Numbered from the stretch's first letter, positions 7,364-13,514 are shown. The stretch is 13,627 nucleotides of DNA from Bacteroidales bacterium (GCA_004553485.1 SFLG01000059.1:1-13627), one strand, 5' to 3'. The notes: generated from the sequence alone by a model not told the origin. Program-made: numbers and translations.

Positions 7364-7365
7364 GC

Positions 7366-8316
7366 ATGCCTCTCCTCCTCACCGGCGCCTCCGGATTTCT
7401 CGGCCGCAACATCATTGGCCGCCTCGGCCAGTGCTACAGCGTGACCACGCTGGGGCGCAGCGCCACGTGCGACATCGTCGCCGACCTCTCCGCCGGTGTG
7501 CCGACGCTGACGGGGCAATTCGACGTAGTGGTGCACGCCGCCGGCAAAGCCCACGAGCTGCCCGGGAAAGAGAATGACGACGACTTCCGCCGCGTAAACG
7601 TCGGGGGCACGGTCAACCTGTGCCGGGCGCTGGAAGAGACGGGCTTGCCCAAAGCCTTTGTGTTCATCAGCTCCGTAGCTGTCTATGGCGAGGAGGCGGG
7701 AGCGAATGTCGCCGAAGACCATCCCCTCGACGGCACATCGGCCTACGCGCGCAGCAAAATCGAGGCCGAGGCCATCATCACCAACTGGTGCGCCCGCCAC
7801 GGCGTCCCCCTCGCCATCCTGCGCCCGGCGCTGATTGTCGGGCCACACGCCACGGGCAACATGGAGGCCATGATACGTGGCATCCGCCGCGGCATCTACG
7901 CCAACGTCGGGGGCGGAAAAGCCCTGCGCAGCATCGTCTCGGCTGCAGATATGGCCGAGGTGATACTCAAAGCCATCGGCCGCAACGATATCTACAACAT
8001 CTGCGAGCAACGGCAGCGCACCGTCGCCGAGATAGCCCGCCGCATCGCCGACCTCACCGGCCGCCGACACCTCCCCTCTCTCCCCCTATGGCTCGCCCGC
8101 GCCGCCGCCCTCCCCGGCGACCTCCTCAACACCATCCCCAACCGCAACGCCAACTCCCGCCCCACTCGCCACGCCAACGCCCACCTCCGCCGCTGGCCCC
8201 TCGACAGCTACCGCCTGCGCAAACTCACCGAGTCGCTAACCTTCGACAGCGCCAAAGCCCGCCGCGACCTCCAATGGCGCCCCCTCGACGCCCTCGCCAC
8301 CCTCTCCCTCCAATAA
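7366..8316 (+). CDS. NAD-dependent epimerase/dehydratase (extended SDR, nucleotide-sugar type)
   Basis: The 316-residue protein is an extended short-chain dehydrogenase/reductase acting on nucleotide sugars. The NAD-binding glycine motif TGASGFLG is at 6-13 and VVVHAAGKAH at 54-63. The serine of FISSVAVYGE (about S102/S103) plus Y127 and K131 in YARSK form the catalytic set. LRPALIVGP (152-160) and the C-terminal LTFDSAKARRDLQWRPLDAL are typical of the UDP-hexose 4-epimerase and UDP-GlcNAc epimerase/dehydratase relatives in O-antigen and capsule clusters. The length fits the family. The last third is extremely C-rich on the coding strand (35 C against 9 G at 8101-8160) and rich in Arg, Ala and Pro, but the reading frame and the end motif are intact. 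The exact sugar is unknown. It lies between mltG and an AT-rich gap. Confidence 0.9.
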   Translation: MPLLLTGASGFLGRNIIGRLGQCYSVTTLGRSATCDIVADLSAGVPTLTGQFDVVVHAAGKAHELPGKENDDDFRRVNVGGTVNLCRALEETGLPKAFVFISSVAVYGEEAGANVAEDHPLDGTSAYARSKIEAEAIITNWCARHGVPLAILRPALIVGPHATGNMEAMIRGIRRGIYANVGGGKALRSIVSAADMAEVILKAIGRNDIYNICEQRQRTVAEIARRIADLTGRRHLPSLPLWLARAAALPGDLLNTIPNRNANSRPTRHANAHLRRWPLDSYRLRKLTESLTFDSAKARRDLQWRPLDALATLSLQ

Positions 8317-8349
8317 ACATAATTGGCAGACGCTAATATCAAAAACAAT

Positions 8350-8373
8350 TTAAGTTTCGCAAGCTCAACTTAA
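8350..8373. terminator. Possible weak terminator after the epimerase gene
   Basis: TTAAGTT and AACTTAA pair over seven base pairs with a ten-base loop, starting 34 bp after the epimerase stop. T-rich sequence follows within a few bases on the plus strand (GGTTTATTTGTTT). The stem is AT-rich and weak, so terminator function is uncertain. Confidence 0.35.
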
Positions 8374-8382
8374 GGTTTATTT

Positions 8383-8397
8383 GTTTATGTGTTTATG
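8383..8397 (-). repeat. Inverted partner of the octamer array
   Basis: GTTTATGTGTTTATG contains, on the minus strand, the same ATAAACAC words as the array at 8461-8535. Bases 8384-8397 are a perfect 14-base inverted match to 8460-8473, with 62 bases between them, so the two can pair as a stem. Confidence 0.6.
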
Positions 8398-8460
8398 TGG
8401 TTAAAATCACGAAACTACAGGTAAACTCGTAACATTACAAACCTATAAAGCTGTAAACGC

Positions 8461-8535
8461 ATAAACACATAAAACTTATAAACTCATAAGCCTCATAAAC
8501 CCATAAACTTATAAACCCATAAACCCATAAACCTC
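8461..8535 (+). repeat. Octamer tandem array (ATAAACYY), nine degenerate units
   Basis: Nine consecutive units of eight or nine bases follow ATAAACYY: ATAAACAC, ATAAAACTT, ATAAACTC, ATAAGCCTC, ATAAACCC, ATAAACTT, ATAAACCC, ATAAACCC, ATAAACCTC. The array ends inside the left arm of the hairpin at 8534-8570. It is non-coding and lies about 60-135 bp upstream of the DUF2007 start. Confidence 0.8.
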
Positions 8536-8570
8536 AAATTTTCAGGTTCTGAAAGATCTTGAAAATTTGA
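8534..8570. promoter_or_regulatory. Long hairpin with an alternative inner hairpin upstream of the DUF2007 gene
   Basis: The arms TCAAATTTTCA (8534-8544) and TGAAAATTTGA (8560-8570) are perfect 11-base complements. Inside, TTTCAG (8540-8545) can instead pair with CTGAAA (8549-8554) across a three-base loop. The two pairings share bases and exclude each other. The structure ends 26 bp before the ATG at 8597, and no T-run follows on the plus strand. It could be a protein-binding palindrome, a bistable leader, or a bidirectional transcript end. Confidence 0.5.
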
Positions 8571-8596
8571 ATAAAACAATTACTATACCTAAAATT

Positions 8597-8833
8597 ATGA
8601 CTACGGCTAAAGAAGACCGGATAATAGTGCTGCGCGAGTTTGGCAGCGAGTTCAATGCAAATTTAGCCCTCAACCTGCTACAGGAAGCGGGCATCAACGC
8701 TCAGCTGCTGGGCACCGACTGGCCCGGCGTGCAGGGTGTGCCTCTGCCCGGACAGGGTATGGGTGTGCGCCTGGTGGTCTTTGCCCGCGACGCCGAGGCG
8801 GCCCGCGAGGTCATCCGCACCGTCGAGGACTGA
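8597..8833 (+). CDS. DUF2007 small soluble protein
   Basis: The 78-residue protein matches the DUF2007 domain, a small ferredoxin-like alpha/beta fold of unknown function labelled putative signal-transducing protein in databases. The pattern is typical: a first strand and helix (RIIVLREFGSEFNANLALNLLQEAGI), a short Gly/Pro loop (GVQGVPLPGQG, about 44-54), a strand VRLVVF, and a helix with DAEAAREVI near the end. The frame extends upstream to a TTG at 8567, but that codon lies in the right arm of the hairpin at 8534-8570, and Bacteroidetes rarely use TTG; the ATG at 8597 gives the usual N-terminus just before the first strand. A terminator follows 18 bp after the stop, so the gene is probably the end of its transcript. 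No role can be assigned from the context. Confidence 0.85.
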   Translation: MTTAKEDRIIVLREFGSEFNANLALNLLQEAGINAQLLGTDWPGVQGVPLPGQGMGVRLVVFARDAEAAREVIRTVED

Positions 8834-8851
8834 CGTAATATGCACCGTATT

Positions 8852-8885
8852 TCCGGATTGTTCCGGATTTTTCTTCTTCTTTTTG
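8852..8885 (+). terminator. Intrinsic terminator of the DUF2007 gene
   Basis: TCCGGA-TTGT-TCCGGA (8852-8867) folds into a six-pair stem with a four-base loop. It is directly followed by TTTTTCTTCTTCTTTTTG. It starts 18 bp after the stop codon at 8833, the expected place and structure for a Rho-independent terminator. Confidence 0.7.
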
Positions 8886-9041
8886 TGTTCGGCTTCAGAA
8901 ACGCTCAAAAAAACAGTATCTTTTCCCCGTTTAAATGTCTTTTTCGCGGTTTATTCCCTCGCGCCGGTTCAGCAATGTGTAATTTGTGGGGCGGGAGGGC
9001 CTTTTTTGCTTCGATTGTCGGTATTTTTCAAAATTAAGTTT

Positions 9042-9049
9042 TAATTTTG
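9042..9049 (+). promoter_or_regulatory. Bacteroidetes -7 promoter motif for the MFS transporter
   Basis: TAATTTTG matches the TAnnTTTG consensus exactly. The nearest upstream TTG (9015-9017) is 24 bp away, a little further than the usual 19-21. Start would be near 9056, giving a leader of about 105 bases, GC-rich in its first half and AT-rich near the start codon. Confidence 0.45.
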
Positions 9050-9160
9050 CAAATTGATAGGCCTTCACGGCGGCTATCGCTGTGTCCGGACGGGCTTGCG
9101 GCCCGGCGGCCGACCATACGAAAATATTCCAATAATCATACATTTCTTATTTAACGCAAA

Positions 9161-10627
9161 ATGACAACAACCACAGCTCGACACGAGTACCTCAACGACA
9201 AGGCATGGGTGCGCTGGACGGCGCTGGTGCTTCTGGCATCGGCAATGTTCTTCGGCTACATCTTCGTCGACGTGCTCTCGCCCCTCCAGAGCTACGTGCA
9301 GGAAACACGTGGCTGGACCCCCGTAGCCTGGGGTAACTTCTTCGGTTCTGAGACTTTTCTGAACGTCTTTGTATTCTTTCTGATATTCGCAGGTATCATC
9401 CTCGACAAGATGGGAGTGCGTTTCACGGCCATCCTGTCCGGAGCGGTGATGGTAGTAGGCGGAGCCATCAATTGGTACGCCATGACCGACGCCTTTGCCA
9501 CGAGCAGCCTGCGCCCCTTCTTCGACAGCATCCTCAACCTGCCCGACCAGTGGTGGAACATCACGCCGTGGGTGGCCGGCATGCCCGCCTCGGCCAAGAT
9601 GGCCACGATAGGCTTTATGATTTTTGGCTGCGGTATCGAGATGGCCGGCATCACCGTCAGCCGCGGCATCGTCAAATGGTTCCAGGGCAAGGAGATGGCT
9701 CTGGCGATGGGTGTCGAGATGGCTATCGCCCGCGTGGGCGTGGCCGTGGTATTCTTCGGCAGCCCCTGGATTGTCAAGCTGGGCGGCGTCATCGACGTGT
9801 CGCGTCCCGTCGCCTTCGCCCTTCTGCTGTGCTGCATCGGCCTGATATGCTTCATCACATACGGATTTATGGATCGCAAGCTCGAGAGCCAGATCGGTAA
9901 CAACGAGGAGAAGGACGACCCCTTTAAGGTATCAGACCTTAAGGAGATCTTCACCTCAAAAGTCTTCTGGATTGTGTCGCTGCTGTGCGTGCTCTACTAC
10001 TCGGCCATCTTCCCCTTCCAGAACTACGCCGGCCTGATGCTGCAGAACACCCTCAAGATCTCGGAGGAGCAGGCCGGCCTGATATTCTTCGTCTTCCCCC
10101 TTGGCGCCGCCGCCATCACCCCGTTCCTGGGCAACTACCTCGACCGCAAGGGCAAGGGCGCCACAATGCTCATCTTCGGCTCGATACTGATGATAGTCTG
10201 CCACAGCATCTTCGCCTACGTGCTGCCCGCTGTCCAGTCCATCGTCCTGGCCTACGCCGCCATCATCCTGCTGGGCATCAGCTTCTCGCTTGTTCCCGCC
10301 TCGCTGTGGCCCTCGGTGCCCAAGCTCATCAAGCCCAAGCTGTTGGGTAGCGCCTACGCCGTGATTTTCTGGATCCAGAACATCGGTCTGTACGGTTTCC
10401 GCAAGGGCATCGGCTCGGTTCTCCAGGCCTCCAACCCCGGCATCACCGACCCCCTGCAGTACAGCTACACGGTAACGATGACGGTGTTCGTCTCGCTGGG
10501 CGTGCTCGCCCTCATCTTTGGTCTGTGGCTCAAGTCGGTAGACCACAAGGAGGGCTATGGCCTCGAGCTGCCCAACATCGCCTCGTCCGAGGCTGAAGAG
10601 TCCGAGGCCCTCGCCGCCGAAGAATAA
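9161..10627 (+). CDS. MFS transporter, MFSD1-like
   Basis: The 488-residue protein is a 12-helix major facilitator superfamily transporter of the inner membrane. The helix 2-3 loop reads ILDKMGVRF (79-87), the usual MFS signature, and its second-half counterpart NYLDRKGKGA is at 325-334. A central hydrophilic loop lies at about 238-265. FVDVLSPLQ (35-43) in the first helix and SLWPSVPKL (381-389) followed by LGSAYAVIFWIQNIGL (395-410) resemble, from memory, the matching segments of animal MFSD1, a lysosomal dipeptide transporter. Databases often label such bacterial proteins simply as MFS or nitrate/nitrite transporters. The C-terminal tail is Glu/Ala-rich and ends EALAAEE. Its stop codon TAA is also the left target duplication of the mobile element that follows. 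It has its own likely promoter. MFS membership is firm; a peptide substrate is a hypothesis. Confidence 0.9.
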   Translation: MTTTTARHEYLNDKAWVRWTALVLLASAMFFGYIFVDVLSPLQSYVQETRGWTPVAWGNFFGSETFLNVFVFFLIFAGIILDKMGVRFTAILSGAVMVVGGAINWYAMTDAFATSSLRPFFDSILNLPDQWWNITPWVAGMPASAKMATIGFMIFGCGIEMAGITVSRGIVKWFQGKEMALAMGVEMAIARVGVAVVFFGSPWIVKLGGVIDVSRPVAFALLLCCIGLICFITYGFMDRKLESQIGNNEEKDDPFKVSDLKEIFTSKVFWIVSLLCVLYYSAIFPFQNYAGLMLQNTLKISEEQAGLIFFVFPLGAAAITPFLGNYLDRKGKGATMLIFGSILMIVCHSIFAYVLPAVQSIVLAYAAIILLGISFSLVPASLWPSVPKLIKPKLLGSAYAVIFWIQNIGLYGFRKGIGSVLQASNPGITDPLQYSYTVTMTVFVSLGVLALIFGLWLKSVDHKEGYGLELPNIASSEAEESEALAAEE

Positions 10628-10654
10628 GAGCCCGTTCCCCTAATCGCCTTTGCG

Positions 10655-10667
10655 CTTGCGTAGCAAG
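10655..10667. other. Extra small hairpin in the left arm of the element
   Basis: CTTGC-GTA-GCAAG is a five-pair stem within about 27 bases that are present in the left arm but absent from the right arm and from the second copy of that arm at 13515-13627. Confidence 0.4.
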
Positions 10668-10725
10668 AATTTATGTTAACGCAGGGCGGTCAGCTTTTGA
10701 GCAGATTTGTCGTTGAGGTGAAGGA

Positions 10726-10743
10726 GTTATGGGGTTCCATAAC
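10726..10743. other. Left-arm hairpin of the element
   Basis: GTTATGG-GGTT-CCATAAC is a perfect seven-pair stem. The flanks GAAGGA on the left and GACTGA on the right are the same as those of the right-arm hairpin read on the other strand. The stem sequence differs from the right-arm hairpin at four of seven pairs while pairing is kept. Confidence 0.65.
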
Positions 10744-10858
10744 GACTGAACCGAAACGGCGAAGATGTTAAATTCTTTTATTTGCAATCCCGAAGCCTTT
10801 AATATATGATTACTTTGGTATCGCATCTTTTGGGCGTCTTTCGATTTGTTCATCAGTC

Positions 10859-10874
10859 GTGTAGCCCGCTACAC
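10859..10874. other. Right-arm hairpin of the element
   Basis: GTGTAGC-CC-GCTACAC is a perfect seven-pair stem. In the second copy (13587-13602) the stem is identical and only a loop base differs. Confidence 0.65.
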
Positions 10875-10989
10875 TCCTTCTTCACAAATCAAAATCCATC
10901 CCAAAATATGCGACCCTGCGTTAACAGAAATTGGAGAACGGGCTCTAAGCCGATCTTGCCAATCTTTAATCACCTAACAATCTATACCG

Positions 10990-12468
10990 ATGAATCTTAA
11001 GCGAATTTTCATAGTGGCTGCCGCCGTCGCCCTTCTGGGCGGCGCGGCACAGGCCGCCAACCCCAAGCGCGAGTTCCGCGGCGCCTGGCTGCACACCGTC
11101 TACCAGGGCCAGTATGCACAGAAGGGCACCGCCGAGCTGCAGAGCTATCTCACCGACCAGCTCGACAAGCTCAAAGCCGCCGGAGTCAACGCCGTCCTCT
11201 TCCAGGTTCGTCCCAGCGCCGACGCCTTCTACCCCAGCAAACTCGAGCCCTGGAGCCGTTTCCTCACCAAGGGTGGCAAGGCACCCTCGCCTTACTGGGA
11301 CCCACTGCAGTTTATGATCGACGAGACGCACAAGCGCGGCATGGAGCTGCACGCCTGGCTCAACCCGTACCGCGTCACCACCTCGCCCACCGAGAAACTT
11401 GCCCCCGGACATATTTACCACAAAGAGCCTCAGCGCTTTGTAAAATATGAGGGCGACAAGAAAATCTACTTCGACCCGGGTCTGCCCGAGAACCGCCAGT
11501 TCATCGAGGACGTGGTGATGGACATCGTCAACCGCTACGATGTCGACGGCATCCACTTCGACGACTACTTCTACCCCTACCCCGCCGGCGGCGCCGACTT
11601 CCCCGACCAGAAGTCGTTTGCCAAATACGGCAACGGGATGAAGAAGGCCGACTGGCGCCGCCACAACGTCGACCTGCTCATCGAGGAGATACACACCAAA
11701 ATTGCCTCGTCCAAAAAGCCCTGGGTACGCTTCGGCGTCAGCCCCTTCGGCATCTGGCGCAACAAGAAAAGCGACCCCCGCGGCAGCGAGACCAACGGCC
11801 TGCAGAACTACGACGACCTCTACGCCGACGTGCTGCTGTGGGCGCAGAAGGGCTGGATAGACTACCAGCTGCCGCAGCTGTACTGGGAGCTCGAGCATAA
11901 GCGCGCCTCGACGCTGACCCTCGCCGACTGGTGGAACGAGAACGCCGAAGGACGCCACATGTACTTCGGCCAGGATGTCAGCAACATTATGAAGCACCCC
12001 GACCTCGCCCCGTCGAAAGAGAAGACCCAGCTGCGCCACAAAATCGAGCTGTCTCGCAGTCTGCCCAACGTGCAGGGTAACTGCTGGTGGCCCGGATACT
12101 CGGTGACAGCCAACCTCGGCGGTGTGGCCGACTCGCTCGCCACCGACCTGCAGAGCACGATGGCTCTGGTGCCCGAATATCCCTGGATAAGCAAAAAGGC
12201 GCCCGAAACGCCCAAGGCCGTCAAGGCCAACGGCAAGACCATCAGCTGGAATGTCAAAGCGCCCAAGGGCGACACCAACGACGCCGTGCGCTTTGTCGTC
12301 TACCGCTTCAGCGGCAAAGGCATACCCGACTTTGACGACGCTTCGGCGATTGTCGACATCACCCCCGCCGCCTCGCTCACCGTCAGCGAGCCGGGCGTAT
12401 ACTACGTCACCGCCCTCAACCGCGTCAACGTCGAGAGCGTCCCGTCAAAGCCCGTCACCGTAAAATAA
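10990..12468 (+). CDS. Secreted GHL10-family glycoside hydrolase with C-terminal beta-sandwich domain
   Basis: The 492-residue protein is a family-10-like glycosyl hydrolase (GHL10, formerly DUF187). A signal peptide spans 1-23 (AAAVALLGGAAQA) with no lipobox Cys, so it is periplasmic or secreted. The TIM-barrel domain (about 27-395) shows EFRGAWLHTVYQG at the start, GVNAVLFQVRPSADAFY at 65-81, GMELHAWLNPYR at 117-128, DGIHFDDYFYPYP at 186-198 with the likely acidic active-site residues, FGVSPFGIWRN at 248-258 and DYQLPQLYWELEH at 291-303. Residues about 405-492 resemble a fibronectin-III-like sandwich. E. coli DigH, of this family, cleaves glycan strands of peptidoglycan stripped of peptides, so a wall-related role is plausible here. 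The start is 41 bp after the right target duplication of the mobile element, so its promoter may lie within or before that element. The glycosyltransferase gene follows 64 bp later. Confidence 0.92.
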   Translation: MNLKRIFIVAAAVALLGGAAQAANPKREFRGAWLHTVYQGQYAQKGTAELQSYLTDQLDKLKAAGVNAVLFQVRPSADAFYPSKLEPWSRFLTKGGKAPSPYWDPLQFMIDETHKRGMELHAWLNPYRVTTSPTEKLAPGHIYHKEPQRFVKYEGDKKIYFDPGLPENRQFIEDVVMDIVNRYDVDGIHFDDYFYPYPAGGADFPDQKSFAKYGNGMKKADWRRHNVDLLIEEIHTKIASSKKPWVRFGVSPFGIWRNKKSDPRGSETNGLQNYDDLYADVLLWAQKGWIDYQLPQLYWELEHKRASTLTLADWWNENAEGRHMYFGQDVSNIMKHPDLAPSKEKTQLRHKIELSRSLPNVQGNCWWPGYSVTANLGGVADSLATDLQSTMALVPEYPWISKKAPETPKAVKANGKTISWNVKAPKGDTNDAVRFVVYRFSGKGIPDFDDASAIVDITPAASLTVSEPGVYYVTALNRVNVESVPSKPVTVK

Positions 12469-12532
12469 GCGTAGCCGCAACGTATTGATATCGGCGGCAT
12501 TAGCCTAACCTCTATCGGTAACCGTAACGAAT

Positions 12533-13504
12533 ATGGTATCGGTCATTATCCCGGTGTACAATACCGAAAAATATCTGCGCCAGTGCCTCGACAGCGTGCT
12601 GGCGCAGACTTGTTGTGACTGGGAGGCCATACTCGTCGATGACGGCTCCACCGACAGCTCGGGCGCCATCTGCGACGAATATGCCGCCGCCGACAGCCGT
12701 TTCAGGGTTCGCCACGGCCGCAACGTCGGCGTCTCTGCCGCCCGCAACACCGCCCTCGACATCGCCCGCGGCGAGTGGCTCACCGTCATCGACGCCGACG
12801 ACATGCTTGCGCCGGACGCCCTGGAGCAGTGGCTGCAGACGGCACGGACAACAGGCTGTCTGTGCGTGACTGCCCAATTCTCGCGCAAGGCCAACGAGGT
12901 CGTGCGCCCGCACACGGCAGGAAAGGTAAGGCTGTACGACTGGGAAACGCTGACCGTGCGCGCCCTGCATCAGCTGAAGGGCACCGACACCAGCTCGTGC
13001 GCCAAGCTGCTGCACCGCAGCCTGTTTGCCGACGGCCTGCGGTGGCCCGAGGGCTCGCGGTTCGAGGACCTGGCCCTTATGCCGCTGCTATATGAGCGCG
13101 TCGGAGCCTCCGGCAGCAAAATCGCCTGCCTCGACGTGCCGCTGTACTTTTACCGCTCTGTCGCCGGCAGCTTTATGGACAACCCCTGCAGCCCGGCATA
13201 CGCCGACCTTGCCGCTGTCACCAAAGACATTGAGGAATGGGCCGCCGGCAAGTCCCCCGCCCTGTTGCGCGCCGCCCGCAACCGCCGCTTCGCCGCCGCC
13301 TGCGCCCTCGTTCCCTACGCCCTGACATCCCACACCCCGGCCATCACCGTGCCGGCGCTTTGGCAAATTGCCCGTGCCCGTCGCACCGAGGTCCTGCTCA
13401 CCCCCGTCACGCGCCCCAAAACCCGCATCGCCGCCGCCCTCACCCTCGCCGGCCTTCCCCTCTGGCAACGCGCCATGTCCCGCTACCTCTCCCGCCAGCG
13501 GTAA
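12533..13504 (+). CDS. Family 2 glycosyltransferase (GT-A fold)
   Basis: The 323-residue protein is a GT2-family glycosyltransferase with a GT-A fold. It begins VSVIIPVYNTEKYLRQCLDS, with the nucleotide-binding DDGSTD at 36-41, NVGVSAARN at 64-72, the metal-binding DADD at 87-90 and the acidic FEDLA around 177-181 as the candidate catalytic-base region. LYFYR at 204-208 is also typical. The region after about 235 is Arg/Ala-rich and helical, with no clear membrane anchor. Enzymes of this group add sugars to lipopolysaccharide, capsule or exopolysaccharide; donor and acceptor cannot be told. It follows the GHL10 gene by 64 bp without an intervening terminator or a TAnnTTTG motif, so cotranscription is likely. 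The repeat copy starts 11 bp past its stop codon. Confidence 0.92.
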   Translation: MVSVIIPVYNTEKYLRQCLDSVLAQTCCDWEAILVDDGSTDSSGAICDEYAAADSRFRVRHGRNVGVSAARNTALDIARGEWLTVIDADDMLAPDALEQWLQTARTTGCLCVTAQFSRKANEVVRPHTAGKVRLYDWETLTVRALHQLKGTDTSSCAKLLHRSLFADGLRWPEGSRFEDLALMPLLYERVGASGSKIACLDVPLYFYRSVAGSFMDNPCSPAYADLAAVTKDIEEWAAGKSPALLRAARNRRFAAACALVPYALTSHTPAITVPALWQIARARRTEVLLTPVTRPKTRIAAALTLAGLPLWQRAMSRYLSRQR

Positions 13505-13514
13505 CAAACGGCTA

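Larger units (their letters stand above)
8317..8596. other. 280-bp AT-rich intergenic region packed with repeats
   Basis: The region between the epimerase and DUF2007 genes shows no coding pattern. In order it holds a 7-bp inverted repeat (8350-8373), a block of TTTATGTG-type words (8376-8400), a short unstructured stretch, an octamer array (8461-8535) and a long hairpin (8534-8570). No TAnnTTTG promoter motif was found on either strand. Confidence 0.7.
8834..9160. other. 327-bp intergenic region before the MFS transporter
   Basis: The stretch begins with an intrinsic terminator for the DUF2007 gene and continues T-rich on the plus strand. It contains a promoter motif at 9042-9049, then about 55 bases of GC-rich sequence with a small hairpin (CGGGC-TTGCG-GCCCG, 9091-9105), and ends with an AT-rich segment before the ATG at 9161. 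Open frames here (for example 8840-9037) run through the terminator and show no conserved pattern, so I do not call a gene. Confidence 0.6.
10628..10945. mobile_element. 318-bp non-coding MITE-like element with 10-bp terminal inverted repeats
   Basis: The ends are GAGCCCGTTC (10628-10637) and GAACGGGCTC (10936-10945), perfect inverted repeats that extend to 12 of 13 bases. They are flanked by TAA on both sides (10625-10627 and 10946-10948), a 3-bp target duplication. Inside each end lies GTTAACGCAGGG (10675-10686, and inverted 10914-10925), then GATTTGT, GAAGGAGT, a hairpin and ACGACTGA, so the two arms are related inverted copies. No frame longer than about 60 codons lies within it and none looks coding. 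The 3-bp TNA-type duplication is compatible with an IS5-type transposase acting in trans, which is inference. With its flanks it fills the 362-bp gap between the transporter and the hydrolase genes, leaving only 44 bp before the hydrolase ATG. Confidence 0.75.

Noticed and set aside
8461..8535. A CRISPR array.
   Set aside because: The units are eight or nine bases in direct contact with no spacers, far too short for CRISPR repeats, and no cas genes are present.
8840..9037. A 65-codon open frame with a hydrophobic start after the DUF2007 gene.
   Set aside because: Its first codons cover the intrinsic terminator hairpin and T-run, which explain the Phe/Leu-rich translation. No conserved pattern is seen.
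10806..11000. A 64-codon open frame across the right arm of the mobile element.
   Set aside because: It is a translation of repeat DNA and runs into the start of the hydrolase gene. The related frame on the minus strand at the window end arises from the second copy of the same repeat.
10966..12039. A 357-codon minus-strand open frame opposite the GHL10 gene.
   Set aside because: The plus-strand frame has a signal peptide and conserved hydrolase motifs throughout; the minus-strand translation is a Val/Gly/Leu-rich shadow.
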